DNA of 64,000 bases, taken from positions 92,799 to 156,798 of the forward strand of contig BNBP01000006.1 of NCBI GenBank assembly GCA_014656015.1, given 5' to 3'. Below the pieces are notes generated by a model. The model had not been told where the DNA came from. It was given only the letters and a program-made list of their open reading frames with translations, and did not search any database. Shown here piece after piece: positions 17,228 through 27,538 of the stretch. A program made the position numbers and the translations under genes. The stretch's first letter is position 1, and each line of letters begins with the position of its first letter. Source of the stretch: Streptomyces griseoaurantiacus. Its GTDB lineage: Bacteria; Actinomycetota; Actinomycetes; Streptomycetales; Streptomycetaceae.

Positions 17228-17829
17228 TGCGCATCGGAACGATCGGAGCCGGCACCATCGCCCAGGCCCTCGCCCGGCACGCGATACGCCACGGACACGA
17301 GGTCGTCCTCAGCAACAGCCGTGGCCCCGCCTCGCTGTCCTCCCTGGTCGCCGACCTCGGCCCGCTCGCCACCGCCGGCACCCCCGCGCAGGCCGCCGCC
17401 GCGGACCTCGTCGTGCTCGCCGTCGGCTGGCCGCGGATCCCCGACGCCGTCGCCGGGCTGCCCCCGCTGGACGGGACCGTCGTCATCGACGCCACCAACC
17501 AGTTCGCCTCGCCTCCGCCGGAACCGAGGATCGCGGACCTGGGAGACCTCACCGGAAGCGAGTACGTGGCCTCCCTGCTCCCCGGCGCCCGCGTGGTCAA
17601 GGCCTTCAACGCCCTCTACGCCCAGTACATCGCACCCGACCCGCGCCACGAGGCGGGCCGGCAGGTGCTGTTCCTCGCCGGCGACGACGCCGGCGCCAAG
17701 GACACCGTGAAGAGGCTGACCTCGCAGTTCGGCTTCGCCCCCGTGGACCTCGGGCCGCTGCGCGAGGGAGGCCGGCTCATCCAGCTCGGCGGCCCCCTCT
17801 CCGCCCTCCACGTCCTCAAGCAGGACTGA
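17227..17829 (+). CDS. NADPH-binding F420-reductase-like protein
   Basis: 200-residue protein with an N-terminal Rossmann motif IGTIGAGTIAQALARH and the SNSRG segment that recognises the NADP 2'-phosphate in F420-dependent NADP oxidoreductase (PF03807). Later blocks are VIDATNQF, VKAFNALYAQYI and the C-terminal FAPVDLGPLREGGRLIQ. Family members reduce ketones or F420. Start codon overlaps the upstream stop, so translation is coupled to the quinone reductase gene. Confidence 0.87.
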   Translation: MRIGTIGAGTIAQALARHAIRHGHEVVLSNSRGPASLSSLVADLGPLATAGTPAQAAAADLVVLAVGWPRIPDAVAGLPPLDGTVVIDATNQFASPPPEPRIADLGDLTGSEYVASLLPGARVVKAFNALYAQYIAPDPRHEAGRQVLFLAGDDAGAKDTVKRLTSQFGFAPVDLGPLREGGRLIQLGGPLSALHVLKQD

Positions 17830-17898
17830 CGCGCCTGCCGCGCACCCCGTTCGTGCGCACCGCCTTGCTCGTTCCTCGCTCCCACGAAAGGGACACCC

Positions 17899-19020
<1,122 letters not shown>

Positions 19021-19116
19021 GCCTCGCCCGCGCTCAGCGGCTCATGGCCCTCGGCCCGTCCGCCCTCCGCGCGCCGCCGCCCCCGGCCCCGGGGCCCGTC
19101 CGCCGGCCCCCGGCCC

Positions 19117-19192
19117 GTCCGTCGGCCTCCGGACCGTCCGTCGGCCTCCGGACCGTCCGTCGGCCTCCGGACCGGGCGTCGGCCCCCGGACC
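19117..19192. repeat. 19-bp tandem repeat
   Basis: GTCCGTCGGCCTCCGGACC occurs three times without change (19117-19173) and once degenerate (19174-19192). It lies just after the ene-reductase gene and before a decayed dehydrogenase end, so it probably marks slippage at a deletion scar. Confidence 0.85.
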
Positions 19193-19249
19193 GGGCGCCG
19201 AGGCGTCCGCGCCGGGCGCCCGGAGTCAGGTCTCGCGATGGGCGGAGGC

Positions 19250-19396
19250 GCGACTCGGCGCCGTGCCGGTGCGGGCCCTCGCGGTGAGCGGCCTGCGGCC
19301 GGTCGTGGACCGTGTCTTCCCCCGGAGGAGGCCGCGGAGGCCTTCGCCCGCTTCGAGGAGGGACCGCGCTTCGGCAAGGTGGTGATCAGTCACTGA
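19250..19396 (+). pseudogene. C-terminal remnant of a zinc-type alcohol dehydrogenase
   Basis: The last ~48 residues of an MDR dehydrogenase are recognisable, split over two frames. PVRALAVSGLRPVVDRVFP is in one frame to about 19320, and EEAAEAFARFEEGPRFGKVVISH in another to the stop at 19396. The join needs a frameshift inside the conserved Phe-Pro-Leu-Glu-Glu-Ala segment. Nothing of the catalytic or cofactor domains remains upstream. Confidence 0.7.
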
Positions 19397-19660
19397 TCCC
19401 GCGGGTCCCGGCGGCATGCGGCCCGGCCCCGGCGCCCCCGGTGCCCGCCGGGTCCACGAGGTGCCGTCACATCGCCGGCGCATCGCCGGAGCGGACCGGA
19501 GCGGACCGGAGCGGACCGGGGCCGGCCGGCACGGGGCCTGGCCGGCCCGTGCGCGCGGCCGGGGCGCGGCGCACGGACCCGGCTCACCCGGAGCCGGTCA
19601 CCGTCACCGCGGCCGACCCGTCACCATGGAGCGGTGTCCCACAGTGATCGGAGCGATGAG

Positions 19661-20650
19661 ATGCCCCCACTCGCCCATGACGACATCAAGGCGGCGACCG
19701 ACCGCATCGCGGGCCGGGTCCGGCCCGTGGCCGTCGTGCCGACCGGCCCCGGCGAGACCGCTGAGGGGCGGGTGCCGCCGGGGCGGCAGGTCTTCCTGGC
19801 CCTGGAGTTCATGCAGCACACCGGCAGCTTCAAGGCCCGGGGCGCGCAGAACTTCCTCCAGGCGCACCGGGAGGCCGGAACCCTCCCGGACGTCGGGGTG
19901 ACCATCGCCTCCGGCGGCAACGCGGGGCTGGCCTGCGCCTGGGCCGCCCGGCAGCAGGGGGTGCCGGCCACCGTGTTCCTCCCGGCCACCGCCCCCGCCG
20001 TCAAGGTGGCCAGGCTCCGCTCGTACGGGGCCGAGGTGCGTCTTGTCGGCACCGAGTACGCCGAGGCGCAGGCTGCCTGCGCAGAGTTCGCCGCCGCCAC
20101 CGGCGCGCTCGCCTCGCACGCCTACGACCACCCGCTGATCGCCGCGGGGGCGGGCACCCTGCTGGAGGAGATCCGCGCCCGGGTCCCCGGACTCGACACC
20201 GTGGTGGTCGCCGTCGGCGGGGGAGGGCTGTACGCCGGGGTCGCCACCGCCGCCCGGCACCACGGCATCCGCACGGTCCCGGTCGAGCCGCTGCACTGCC
20301 GCGCGCTGGGCGCCGCCGTCGAGGCGGGCCGTCCCGTGGACGTCACCGTGGACTCCGTCGCCGCCGACTCCCTCGGTGCCCGCCGTGCCACCGCCATGGC
20401 CCTGCACGCCGCCCGGCAGGACGGGGCGCGGCCCCTCACCGTGCCCGACGACGGGATCGTCCGGGCCCGGCAGGAACTGTGGGACCACCACCGGCTGGCG
20501 GTCGAGCACGCCGCCGCCACGGCGTACGCGGCGGTGCTGCCCTCGCCGGACACCGGTGAGTCCCTCGTCGAGGGGGAGCGGATCGCCGTGGTGCTGTGCG
20601 GGGCCAACACCGACCCGGGCGATCTGACCGGACAGTCCCGCACGCGCTGA
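19661..20650 (+). CDS. Threonine/serine dehydratase-like PLP enzyme
   Basis: 329-residue fold-type II PLP enzyme. The Schiff-base Lys is in HTGSFKARGA, the phosphate loop-type sequence is ASGGNAG, and the Gly-rich phosphate cup is VAVGGGGL. The C-terminal Ser/Cys position lies in VVLCGANT. Family members deaminate L-threonine or L-serine. No ACT regulatory domain, so it is the short catabolic or biosynthetic-independent form. ATG at 19661 has GGAG 7 bases upstream; a GTG at 19634 would add nine residues. It stands alone, with a strong terminator behind it. Confidence 0.85.
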   Translation: MPPLAHDDIKAATDRIAGRVRPVAVVPTGPGETAEGRVPPGRQVFLALEFMQHTGSFKARGAQNFLQAHREAGTLPDVGVTIASGGNAGLACAWAARQQGVPATVFLPATAPAVKVARLRSYGAEVRLVGTEYAEAQAACAEFAAATGALASHAYDHPLIAAGAGTLLEEIRARVPGLDTVVVAVGGGGLYAGVATAARHHGIRTVPVEPLHCRALGAAVEAGRPVDVTVDSVAADSLGARRATAMALHAARQDGARPLTVPDDGIVRARQELWDHHRLAVEHAAATAYAAVLPSPDTGESLVEGERIAVVLCGANTDPGDLTGQSRTR

Positions 20651-20667
20651 GGCGGGTGACCGGCCCG

Positions 20668-20705
20668 GCGGGCGGCCACCTCCCGGGGTGGCCGCCCGCT
20701 TTTTT
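20668..20705 (+). terminator. Rho-independent terminator
   Basis: 13-bp perfect stem (GCGGGCGGCCACC with GGTGGCCGCCCGC), 6-nt loop and six T residues, 18 bp after the dehydratase stop. The clearest intrinsic terminator in the window. Confidence 0.92.
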
Positions 20706-20782
20706 CCGGGCACGGGCGACCGCTCCCGGCCGTGCGCGCCCACGCCGTCCGGGGAGGAAATCGGGAGGGTCCGCCCCTCACC

Positions 20783-20817
20783 TTGTAGCGGAACGAAAAC
20801 GAATGTATAACGTTGTA
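20783..20817 (+). promoter_or_regulatory. Promoter and auto-operator of the LacI gene
   Basis: -35 TTGTAG, 17-bp spacer, -10 TATAAC (20806-20811), about 90 bp before the LacI start. The near-palindrome TATAACGTTGTA overlaps the -10 box, and AACGTTGTAAAAA closely matches AACGATGTAAAAA at the transporter promoter. This suggests autorepression by LacI. Confidence 0.7.
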
Positions 20818-20903
20818 AAAATCAGGGGCCGGGCGGAACGCGGCGCATGGTGACGACACCGTGTCCGTGCCGCCGCCACCCCGGTCGGGTGGCTCAGGAA
20901 GGG

Positions 20904-21941
20904 ATGGACGTGCGGGTCAGCCTCAAGGACGTCGCCGCGCACGCGGGGGTCTCCATCAAAACCGTGTCCAACGTGGTGAACAACTATCAGCACGTCACCC
21001 CGGCCATGCGTGAGCGCGTCCAGAGGTCCATCGACATACTCGGCTACCGGCCGAACCTGGCCGCCCGGCACCTGCGCAAGGGGCGCACGGGTGTCATCGC
21101 GCTCGCCCTGCCCGAGCTGGGCAACCCCTACTTCGCCGAACTCGCCGCCGCGGTGATAGACGCCGCCGTCGAGCACGACTACATCGTCCTGCTCGACCAC
21201 ACCGGGGGCCGTCGCGAGCAGGAGATCCTGGTCAGCCAGGGCTTTCGTGCACGTGTCATCGACGGGCTCATCCTCAGCCCCATCGAGCTGGAGGCGGAGG
21301 ACCTGCGCGACCGGGAGAACGTGCCGCTCGTGCTGCTCGGCGAACGGGACTACGACCTGCCCTACGACCACATCGCCATCGACAACGTCGCCGCCGCCCG
21401 CGACGCCGTCCGTCACCTGATCTCCCTCGGCCGCCGCAACGTGGCGTTCATCGGGGCCCGGAACGGCCGGAGCGAGCCGGCCCAGCTCCGCGTGCGCGGC
21501 TGGCGCGAGGAACTGCGGGCGGCCGGACTCCCCGCCGACGAGGGCCTGGTCGCCGCCACGGACGGCTGGGGGCACGCGGACGGCGCGGCGGCCATGGCCC
21601 GCATCCTGGACTCCGGGCGGCAGCCGGACGCCGTGTTCGCCTACGACGACCCGATGGCCATCGGAGCCATGCGCGTGCTCCACGAGCGGGGGCTCCGGGT
21701 GCCCGAGGACGTCGCGGTCGTCGGGTTCGACGACGTGATCGAGGGGCGCTTCGGCGCGGTCACCCTGACCTCGATCTCCCCGGACAAGGAGGCCATCGGC
21801 CGGCTCGCGGTGGAGTCCGTCCTCGCCCGTCTCAACGGGGACACCCGCCCGCCCCTGAGGGTGTCGGCGGACTACCGCCTCGTCGAGCGGGAGAGCACGC
21901 TCGGACGTGAGGAGGCCGCCCGGCGGGCGACGGCCGGCTGA
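20904..21941 (+). CDS. LacI-family transcriptional regulator
   Basis: 345-residue sugar repressor. The N-terminal HTH and hinge are classical: VSLKDVAAHAGVSIKTVSNVVNN, then YRPNLAARHLRKGRTGVIAL. The periplasmic-binding-protein-like effector domain contains LPELGNPYFAEL, DGLILSP, DNVAAARDAV, FAYDDPMAIGAM and the C-terminal VAVVGFDDV. ATG at 20904 follows AGGAAGGG; the frame is open further upstream but without family similarity. It precedes a galactofuranose-type ABC operon, and AACGtTG-like operators lie at its own promoter, at 22486 and at the GH2 promoter. Confidence 0.92.
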   Translation: MDVRVSLKDVAAHAGVSIKTVSNVVNNYQHVTPAMRERVQRSIDILGYRPNLAARHLRKGRTGVIALALPELGNPYFAELAAAVIDAAVEHDYIVLLDHTGGRREQEILVSQGFRARVIDGLILSPIELEAEDLRDRENVPLVLLGERDYDLPYDHIAIDNVAAARDAVRHLISLGRRNVAFIGARNGRSEPAQLRVRGWREELRAAGLPADEGLVAATDGWGHADGAAAMARILDSGRQPDAVFAYDDPMAIGAMRVLHERGLRVPEDVAVVGFDDVIEGRFGAVTLTSISPDKEAIGRLAVESVLARLNGDTRPPLRVSADYRLVERESTLGREEAARRATAG

Positions 21942-22485
21942 GCGGGCGGAGGTCCGTGGAACGGGGCGCTGAGCGGGGCGCGGCGGCAGCCGGCCGAGTG
22001 GAGCCGCGCACGCCGGGCGGCGGCGCCTCTCCCGCGCCCGCTGCCGGCGCGCACGCCTCACGCACCGTGGCCTGCCGGCACCCACCGCGGCCTCCCGGCG
22101 GAGGAGCGGCACCGCTCCCGACCGGTCGGCCTCTTTGCCTGTGCGAGGGATGTCGCGGGCTCATGGCGCGGCAAGCGGCGGGACGGCGGGAACCGTCCCC
22201 TCCCGCGTGCCCGCCCGTCCTCCTGGGCGCCCGGCCGTCCTCGTGCGGGCACCTCCCCTGCTGCCCACAGGTCTCCCGCGCATACCCGTCTTCCTCCCGC
22301 GATCGCCCGGCTCCGCCGCGACCGCCCGGCCCGGCGGTCCCGCCCGGCGGAGCCGCAGGCCGCCCGTCATGCCGACGGTGGCCGGTTCCGAATGCCCGGC
22401 GCTTCCCGTGTGCGAAACCGGAACGCCCCCTTCGCCCCGCTTGGCAGTGATCACCGCGCCCGGTATGCGCGCCGTGCGCGGGGGG
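21942..22485. other. Long GC-rich gap upstream of the ABC operon
   Basis: No gene is supported between the LacI gene and the ABC-operon promoter. Frames are Pro/Arg/Ala-rich shadows. I see no tRNA, riboswitch or clear terminator, only GC-rich dyads. Confidence 0.5.
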
Positions 22486-22514
22486 TTTACAAGCCCCTTC
22501 CAACGATGTAAAAA
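22486..22514 (+). promoter_or_regulatory. Promoter/operator of the sugar ABC operon
   Basis: -35 TTTACA (22486-22491), 17-bp spacer, -10 TAAAAA (22509-22514). The spacer contains CTTCCAACGATG, which matches the operator upstream of the GH2 gene (CTTCCAACGTTG), so the LacI protein probably blocks RNA polymerase here. A leader of about 105 nt precedes the binding-protein start. Confidence 0.7.
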
Positions 22515-22625
22515 CCTCATTGCGGCGGACCTGACAGCGTCCGGCGTGGGGGAGACGCACTGTTGGCGCCCGTTGTTCGACTCCCCAGTTCCCTTTTCAG
22601 CGTCGCCCGGATCGGGGTCACCCAC

Positions 22626-23720
22626 ATGCAGCGCAGCATTCACCGTCCTCACCTCCTCGCCCGTCCCGTGGTCGTGGCCCTGGCCGCGGCGGTGGCTCTG
22701 ACCGCGAGTGCCTGCACGAAGTCGGAGGACGACGGGTCGGACAAGCAGAAGTCCAGTGCCTCCGCCGACACGGAGCAGAAGGTCGTCACGCCGAAGGCCG
22801 GCAGCAAGACCTGCACGATCGACGCCTACGGGGCGAAGAAGATAGACCTCAAGAACGCCACCGTCGGGTTCTCGCAGTCCGAGAAGGAAGCCAACCCCTT
22901 CCGCATCGCCGAGACCCAGTCGATGAAGGACGAGGCCAAGAAGCGCGGCGTCAAGCTGCTCACGGCCAACGCCCAGTCGCAGTTCTCCAAGCAGATCAGC
23001 GACGTCCAGGACCTGCTCGCCAAGGGCGCCGACCTGCTGGTCATCGCCCCGCTCAACTCCGACGGCTGGGAGCCGGTGTTCAAGGCCGCCGCCGCCAAGA
23101 AGGTCCCGATCGTCACGGTCGACCGCAAGATCAACGCGACCGCCTGCAAGGACTACGTCTCCTTCATCGCCTCGGACTTCGTCGAGCAGGGCCGGCGCGC
23201 GGCGGACCAGATGATCGAGGCGACCGGCGGCAAGGGCGAGGTGGCGATCCTGCTCGGCTCGGCCGGCAACAACGTCACCACCGAGCGCACCAAGGGCTTC
23301 AAGGAGCGCATCGCCGAGAAGGCCCCCGACCTGAAGGTCGTCTTCGAGCAGACCGGTGACTTCGCCCGCGAGAAGGGCCAGCAGGTCACCGAGCAGCTCG
23401 TCCAGTCCAAGCCCGGCATCAAGGGCATCTACGCCGAGAACGACGAGATGGGCCTCGGCGCGGTGGCCGCGCTCAAGGGCGCGGGCAAGAAGGCCGGCGC
23501 CGTCAAGATCGTCACGGTGGACGGCACCCGCAACGCCGTCAACGCCATCGTGGACGGCTGGATCAGCGGCGTCGTCGAGTCCAACCCGCGCTTCGGCCCG
23601 CTGGCCTTCCAGACCTTGGACAGCTTCACCCAGGGCAAGGAGGTCGCCGAGGACATCATCATCCAGGACAGCGCCTACACCTCCGACAACGCCAAGCAGG
23701 ACGTCGGCAAGGCGTACTGA
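22626..23720 (+). CDS. Sugar ABC transporter substrate-binding lipoprotein (galactofuranose-type)
   Basis: 364-residue type-I periplasmic-binding protein of the CUT2 class, most like YtfQ (galactofuranose binding). A lipoprotein signal ends at TASAC with Cys30 as the lipidation site, then a Ser/Asp/Lys-rich tether. The binding domain shows VGFSQSEKEANPFRIAET, FSKQISDVQDLLAKGADLLVIAPLNSDGWE at about 118-147, TVDRKI, AILLGSAGNNVTTERTKGF and YAENDEMGLGAV. The conserved GSAGNxxxTERxxGF block is the mark of YtfQ-like proteins. First gene of the ABC operon and under the operator at 22486. Confidence 0.9.
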   Translation: MQRSIHRPHLLARPVVVALAAAVALTASACTKSEDDGSDKQKSSASADTEQKVVTPKAGSKTCTIDAYGAKKIDLKNATVGFSQSEKEANPFRIAETQSMKDEAKKRGVKLLTANAQSQFSKQISDVQDLLAKGADLLVIAPLNSDGWEPVFKAAAAKKVPIVTVDRKINATACKDYVSFIASDFVEQGRRAADQMIEATGGKGEVAILLGSAGNNVTTERTKGFKERIAEKAPDLKVVFEQTGDFAREKGQQVTEQLVQSKPGIKGIYAENDEMGLGAVAALKGAGKKAGAVKIVTVDGTRNAVNAIVDGWISGVVESNPRFGPLAFQTLDSFTQGKEVAEDIIIQDSAYTSDNAKQDVGKAY

Positions 23721-23875
23721 GGCACCCTCCCCGCCCGGAGCCGGACGACCGGCCCCGGGCGGGGCCCCGCGCGCCGGGGGTCCCCGGGCCTCCCGGCACG
23801 TCCCCGGTTCCGCGGCCCCCGTCGCGTCCCCCCCCCGCGATTCCCCCGTACTTCCCGCACTACCTGGAGGCACAG

Positions 23876-25435
23876 GTGGCACCACCCGCCGAGGTCCTCG
23901 CCATCCGCGGACTCAGCAAGACCTTCCCCGGAGTCCGGGCCCTGGACGGAGTGGATCTCGTCCTGCGCCCCGGTGAGGTGCACGCCCTCATCGGAGAGAA
24001 CGGCGCCGGCAAGTCCACCCTCATCAAGGTGCTCACCGGCGTGTACCGGCCGGACGCCGGCACGGTCGAGTTCCAGGGCCGGCAGGTCTCCTTCGCCACA
24101 CCGCTGGAGGCCCAGAAGGCCGGCATCTCCACCATCTACCAAGAGGTCAACCTCATCCCGCTGCTGAGCGTGGCCCGCAACCTCTTCCTCGGGCGCGAAC
24201 CCCGCACCCGGCTGGGGCTGCTGGACTTCGCCCGCATGAACCGCGAGGCCGAGGAGACCCTGCGCACCTACGGCGTCCGCGTGGACGTGCGCCAGCCGCT
24301 GCGCACCCTCGGCGTCGGCGCCCAGCAGATGGTGGCCCTCGCCCGCGCGGTCGCCACCGACGCGCGCGTCGTCATCATGGACGAGCCGACCTCCTCCCTC
24401 GAACCCCGCGAGGTCGAGACCCTCTTCTCGGTCATCCGCCGCCTGCGCGACGCCGGCATCGCCGTCGTCTACGTGAGCCACCGCCTCGACGAGCTGTACG
24501 CCGTCTGCGAGACGGTCACCGTGCTCCGCGACGGGCGCCGGGTCCACCACGGCCGGCTCTCCGAACTCAGCCGGCTCGACCTGGTCTCCACCATGCTCGG
24601 CCGTGAGCTGGGCGAGGTGCGCGCGGAGGGCCTGACGAAGTTCAGCGGCGACCACCACGCCGCCGACACCGAACCCGTCCTGGAGGCGGAGGGCCTCACC
24701 GTGCCGCACAAGCTGCACGGCGTCTCGGTCAGCATCCGGCCCGGAGAGGTGGTCGGGCTCGGCGGGCTGCTCGGCTCGGGCCGTACCGAGACCGCGAAGG
24801 CCATCTCCGGCGCCCTCCCGATCCGCTCCGGCAAGGTCGTGGTCGCCGGCACCTCGCTGCGCGGCGGCTCCACCCCCGGCGCCATCCGGGCCGGCATCAG
24901 CCTGCTGCCCGAGGACCGCAAGAGCGAGGGCATCGTGCCGGGCCTGTCGGTGCGCGAGAACATCGCGCTCGCCGCCCTGCCCCGCCTCTCCCGCTTCGGC
25001 ATGGTCTCCGAGGCCCGCGTCGACAAGATCGTGAACACCTTCATCGAACGGCTGCGGATCAAGGCCTCCTCGCCGCACCAGAAGGTCGGCGAACTGTCCG
25101 GCGGCAACCAGCAGAAGGTGCTGCTGGCCCGCTGGCTGGCCATGAACCCCAAGGTGCTGCTCCTGGACGAGCCCACCCGGGGCATCGACGTCGGCGCCAA
25201 GGCCGAGGTGCAGAAGCTCGTGGACGAACTGGCCGAGGACGGCCTGGGAGTCCTGCTCATCTCCTCCGACCTGGAGGAACTGATCGAAGGGTCCGACCGC
25301 GTGGTCGTACTGAAGGACGGTGCGGTCGTCGGCGAACTGACCGGCGAGGACGTCACCGAGGACACGCTCATGCGCACCATCGCCGGGGACGCCCCCGCGA
25401 CGGCCGCCACGAAGGAGGTGGCCACCGATGGCTGA
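23876..25435 (+). CDS. Sugar ABC transporter ATP-binding protein, two fused NBDs
   Basis: 519-residue CUT2 ATPase (YtfR/RbsA/MglA-like). The first NBD has Walker A GENGAGKST at about residues 40-48, an altered signature LGVGAQQMVALARAV and Walker B VVIMDEPTSSLEP. The second NBD has a degenerate Walker A (GLLGSGRTETAKA), an intact signature LSGGNQQKVLLARWL and LLLDEPTRGIDVGAK. This asymmetric pattern is normal for the family. GTG start at 23876 follows CTGGAGG. Its end overlaps the first permease by 8 bases. Confidence 0.93.
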   Translation: MAPPAEVLAIRGLSKTFPGVRALDGVDLVLRPGEVHALIGENGAGKSTLIKVLTGVYRPDAGTVEFQGRQVSFATPLEAQKAGISTIYQEVNLIPLLSVARNLFLGREPRTRLGLLDFARMNREAEETLRTYGVRVDVRQPLRTLGVGAQQMVALARAVATDARVVIMDEPTSSLEPREVETLFSVIRRLRDAGIAVVYVSHRLDELYAVCETVTVLRDGRRVHHGRLSELSRLDLVSTMLGRELGEVRAEGLTKFSGDHHAADTEPVLEAEGLTVPHKLHGVSVSIRPGEVVGLGGLLGSGRTETAKAISGALPIRSGKVVVAGTSLRGGSTPGAIRAGISLLPEDRKSEGIVPGLSVRENIALAALPRLSRFGMVSEARVDKIVNTFIERLRIKASSPHQKVGELSGGNQQKVLLARWLAMNPKVLLLDEPTRGIDVGAKAEVQKLVDELAEDGLGVLLISSDLEELIEGSDRVVVLKDGAVVGELTGEDVTEDTLMRTIAGDAPATAATKEVATDG

Positions 25436-26393
25436 GGCCACCGTGCGCACCGCCGCCCCGCTCGACAAGGCCCGCATCCTGCAATGGCTCCAGACCTACG
25501 GGGTCTACGCCGGCGTCGCGCTGCTTCTGATCGTCAACATCGTCATCACCCCGCACTTCCTGTCCGCCGAGAACTTCCGCACCCAGGCCGTCCAGGTCGC
25601 GCCGGTCATCATCGTCGCCCTGGGCATGGCACTGGTCATCGGCACCGAGGGCGTCGACCTCTCCGTCGGCGCGGTGATGGCCCTCGCGGCCTCCGTCCTC
25701 GCCCTCTACCTCGGCTACGGACTGCTGCCCGCCCTGATCGCAGTGGCGCTGTTCGCCGCCGTCGCGGGACTGGCCAACGGGGCGCTGGTCGCCCTCCTCG
25801 GGGTGCAGCCCATCGTCGCCACGCTGGCGCTGATGGTCGGCGGCCGCGGCATCGCGCTGGTGATGCTGCCCCAGCTCGAGGACCTGCACAATCCCTCGCT
25901 CGCCTCCCTCGGCTCGGGGGACATTGTGGGCGTGCCCTACCTCATCCTGATCGCCGCCGCCCTGGCCGTGCTGATCGCCTTCGTCGTCCGGCGCACCACC
26001 TTCGGGCGGCAGCTCCTGGCCATCGGCGACAGCCGCCCCGCCGCACAGCTCGCCGGCCTGCCGGTGCGCCGCGTGCTCATGGTGGTCTACGTCGTGTCCG
26101 GGCTGCTCGCCGCCGTGGCGGGCGTGCTGGCCACGGCCCGCCTCCAGGCCAGCGACCCGACCTCGCTGGGCAACCTCATGGAGCTCTCGGCGATCACCGC
26201 CGTCGTCGTCGGCGGCACCCCGCTGACCGGCGGCCGCATCAGCATCGGCGGCACGGTGGCCGGCGCGGTCCTCATCCAGCTCCTCACCGCCACCCTCATC
26301 AAGCACGATCTGCCGCCCTCGTGGACGCAGATCGCCCAGGCCATAGTCATCGTGTGCGCGGTCTACGCGGCACGGGGACGGGGGAAGCGATGA
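25428..26393 (+). CDS. Sugar ABC transporter permease (YtfT-like)
   Basis: 321-residue CUT2 membrane permease with about ten hydrophobic segments. It shows the family blocks VIIVALGMALVIGTEGVDLSVGAVMALA and FGRQLLAIGDSRPAAQLAGLPVRRVLMVVYVVSGLLA, then ELSAITAVVVGGTPLTGGRISIGG. The start overlaps the ATPase gene by 8 bases, and the stop overlaps the next start (ATGA). It forms the heterodimeric channel with the following permease. Confidence 0.93.
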   Translation: MAEATVRTAAPLDKARILQWLQTYGVYAGVALLLIVNIVITPHFLSAENFRTQAVQVAPVIIVALGMALVIGTEGVDLSVGAVMALAASVLALYLGYGLLPALIAVALFAAVAGLANGALVALLGVQPIVATLALMVGGRGIALVMLPQLEDLHNPSLASLGSGDIVGVPYLILIAAALAVLIAFVVRRTTFGRQLLAIGDSRPAAQLAGLPVRRVLMVVYVVSGLLAAVAGVLATARLQASDPTSLGNLMELSAITAVVVGGTPLTGGRISIGGTVAGAVLIQLLTATLIKHDLPPSWTQIAQAIVIVCAVYAARGRGKR

Positions 26394-27427
26394 CCGTCAC
26401 CAAAACGGACAACACACCAGTGACCACCGCGAGCACCACCTCGGCGGACGAGACGGAACCGGTGGGCTCCACGCGCGCGGAGCGCCTGAGCGCCCTGGTC
26501 CAGCAGCACGGCGCCCTCGCGGTGCTCGTGATCGTCTCCGTCATCGCCTCGTTCAGCTTCGACTCCTTCGCCACGAGCGACAACGTCACGAACATGGCGA
26601 CCAGTTCGGCGTTCCTCGCGATCGTCGCGCTCGGCATGACCTTCGTCATCATCACCGGCGGCATCGACCTGTCCGTCGGCTCCCTGTTCGCGCTCGGCGG
26701 CGTGCTGGCGGCCTGGGGATCACGGCACGGCACGCTGGTGGCACTGCTGCTGCCGCTCGGCGTCTGCGGTCTGATCGGCGTCGTCAACGGGCTGCTCGTC
26801 GCCCGCTCCCGCCTCGCGCCGTTCATCGTCACGCTGGCCGCCATGCTGGGCGCCCGCGGGCTGATGCTGTCGCTCACCGACGAGGGCGCCAACACCTACC
26901 TGATCGCCAAGGGGTCCTTCCTCGCCGAACTCGGCCAGGGCACCACCCTCGGCGTCGGCAACCCGGTGTGGCTCATGCTCGCGCTGTTCGTGGCGGGCGC
27001 CGTCGTCCTGCGCCGCACCCGCTTCGGACAGCACGTGTACGCGGTGGGCGGCAACGAGGACGCCGCCGCCCTCATGGGCGCCCCGGTGGCCCGCACCAAG
27101 ATCCTCGTCTACACCCTGTCCGGGCTGCTCGCCGGCCTGGCCGGCGCCCTCAACGCGGCCTGGCTCGCCTCCGGCGTCACCATCCTCGGCAACGGCATGG
27201 AGCTGGAGGCCATCTCCGCCGTCGTCATCGGCGGCACGCTGCTCACCGGCGGCCTCGGCTACGTCAGCGGCTCGCTGGTCGGCGTCCTGCTGCTCAAGGT
27301 GATCCAGAACGTCATCAACCAGATCGGCTCCCTGGACTCCTCCTACCAGCAGGTCGTCAGCGGCGCCTTCCTGGCCCTCGTCGTCATCGCCCAGACCTAT
27401 CTGGGCCGCCGACGGCAACTCGTCTGA
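26390..27427 (+). CDS. Sugar ABC transporter permease (YjfF-like)
   Basis: 345-residue second permease of the same importer. A polar N-terminal tail of about 35 residues precedes the first helix (GALAVLVIVSVIASFSF). The block ALGMTFVIITGGIDLSVGSLFALGGVLA, the loop FGQHVYAVGGNEDAAALMGAPVARTKILVYTLSGLLAG and the VVIGGTLLTGG segment match YjfF. ATG overlaps the previous stop. Two different permeases plus a YtfQ-like binding protein are the galactofuranose-transporter arrangement known from E. coli ytfQRT-yjfF. Confidence 0.92.
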   Translation: MTVTKTDNTPVTTASTTSADETEPVGSTRAERLSALVQQHGALAVLVIVSVIASFSFDSFATSDNVTNMATSSAFLAIVALGMTFVIITGGIDLSVGSLFALGGVLAAWGSRHGTLVALLLPLGVCGLIGVVNGLLVARSRLAPFIVTLAAMLGARGLMLSLTDEGANTYLIAKGSFLAELGQGTTLGVGNPVWLMLALFVAGAVVLRRTRFGQHVYAVGGNEDAAALMGAPVARTKILVYTLSGLLAGLAGALNAAWLASGVTILGNGMELEAISAVVIGGTLLTGGLGYVSGSLVGVLLLKVIQNVINQIGSLDSSYQQVVSGAFLALVVIAQTYLGRRRQLV

Positions 27428-27452
27428 ACGCCCCCGTCCCCGTCCCCTCCCC

Positions 27453-27489
27453 GACACGGCAGCCGGTCACCCCGACCGGCTGCCGTGTC
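27453..27489. terminator. Strong bidirectional hairpin
   Basis: 16-bp perfect stem (GACACGGCAGCCGGTC with its complement) and 5-nt loop, between the ABC operon and the convergent sigma-factor gene. No T-tract. Confidence 0.75.
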
Positions 27490-27538
27490 CGTCCGTTTCC
27501 GGTCCGGCCCGCACGGCCTCGTCCGCGCGGAACGCCCT

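Larger units (their letters stand above)
19021..19660. other. Degenerate intergenic region with tandem repeats
   Basis: 640 bp with no intact gene. It contains the 19-bp tandem repeat, the dehydrogenase tail remnant and a 10-bp repeat GGAGCGGACC present three times at 19488-19517. Open frames here are Pro/Arg-rich and have no recognisable family. Confidence 0.6.

Noticed and set aside
20778..22112. Minus-strand frame of about 440 codons opposite LacI
   Set aside because: Shadow of the LacI gene, with no ribosome site or recognisable domain.
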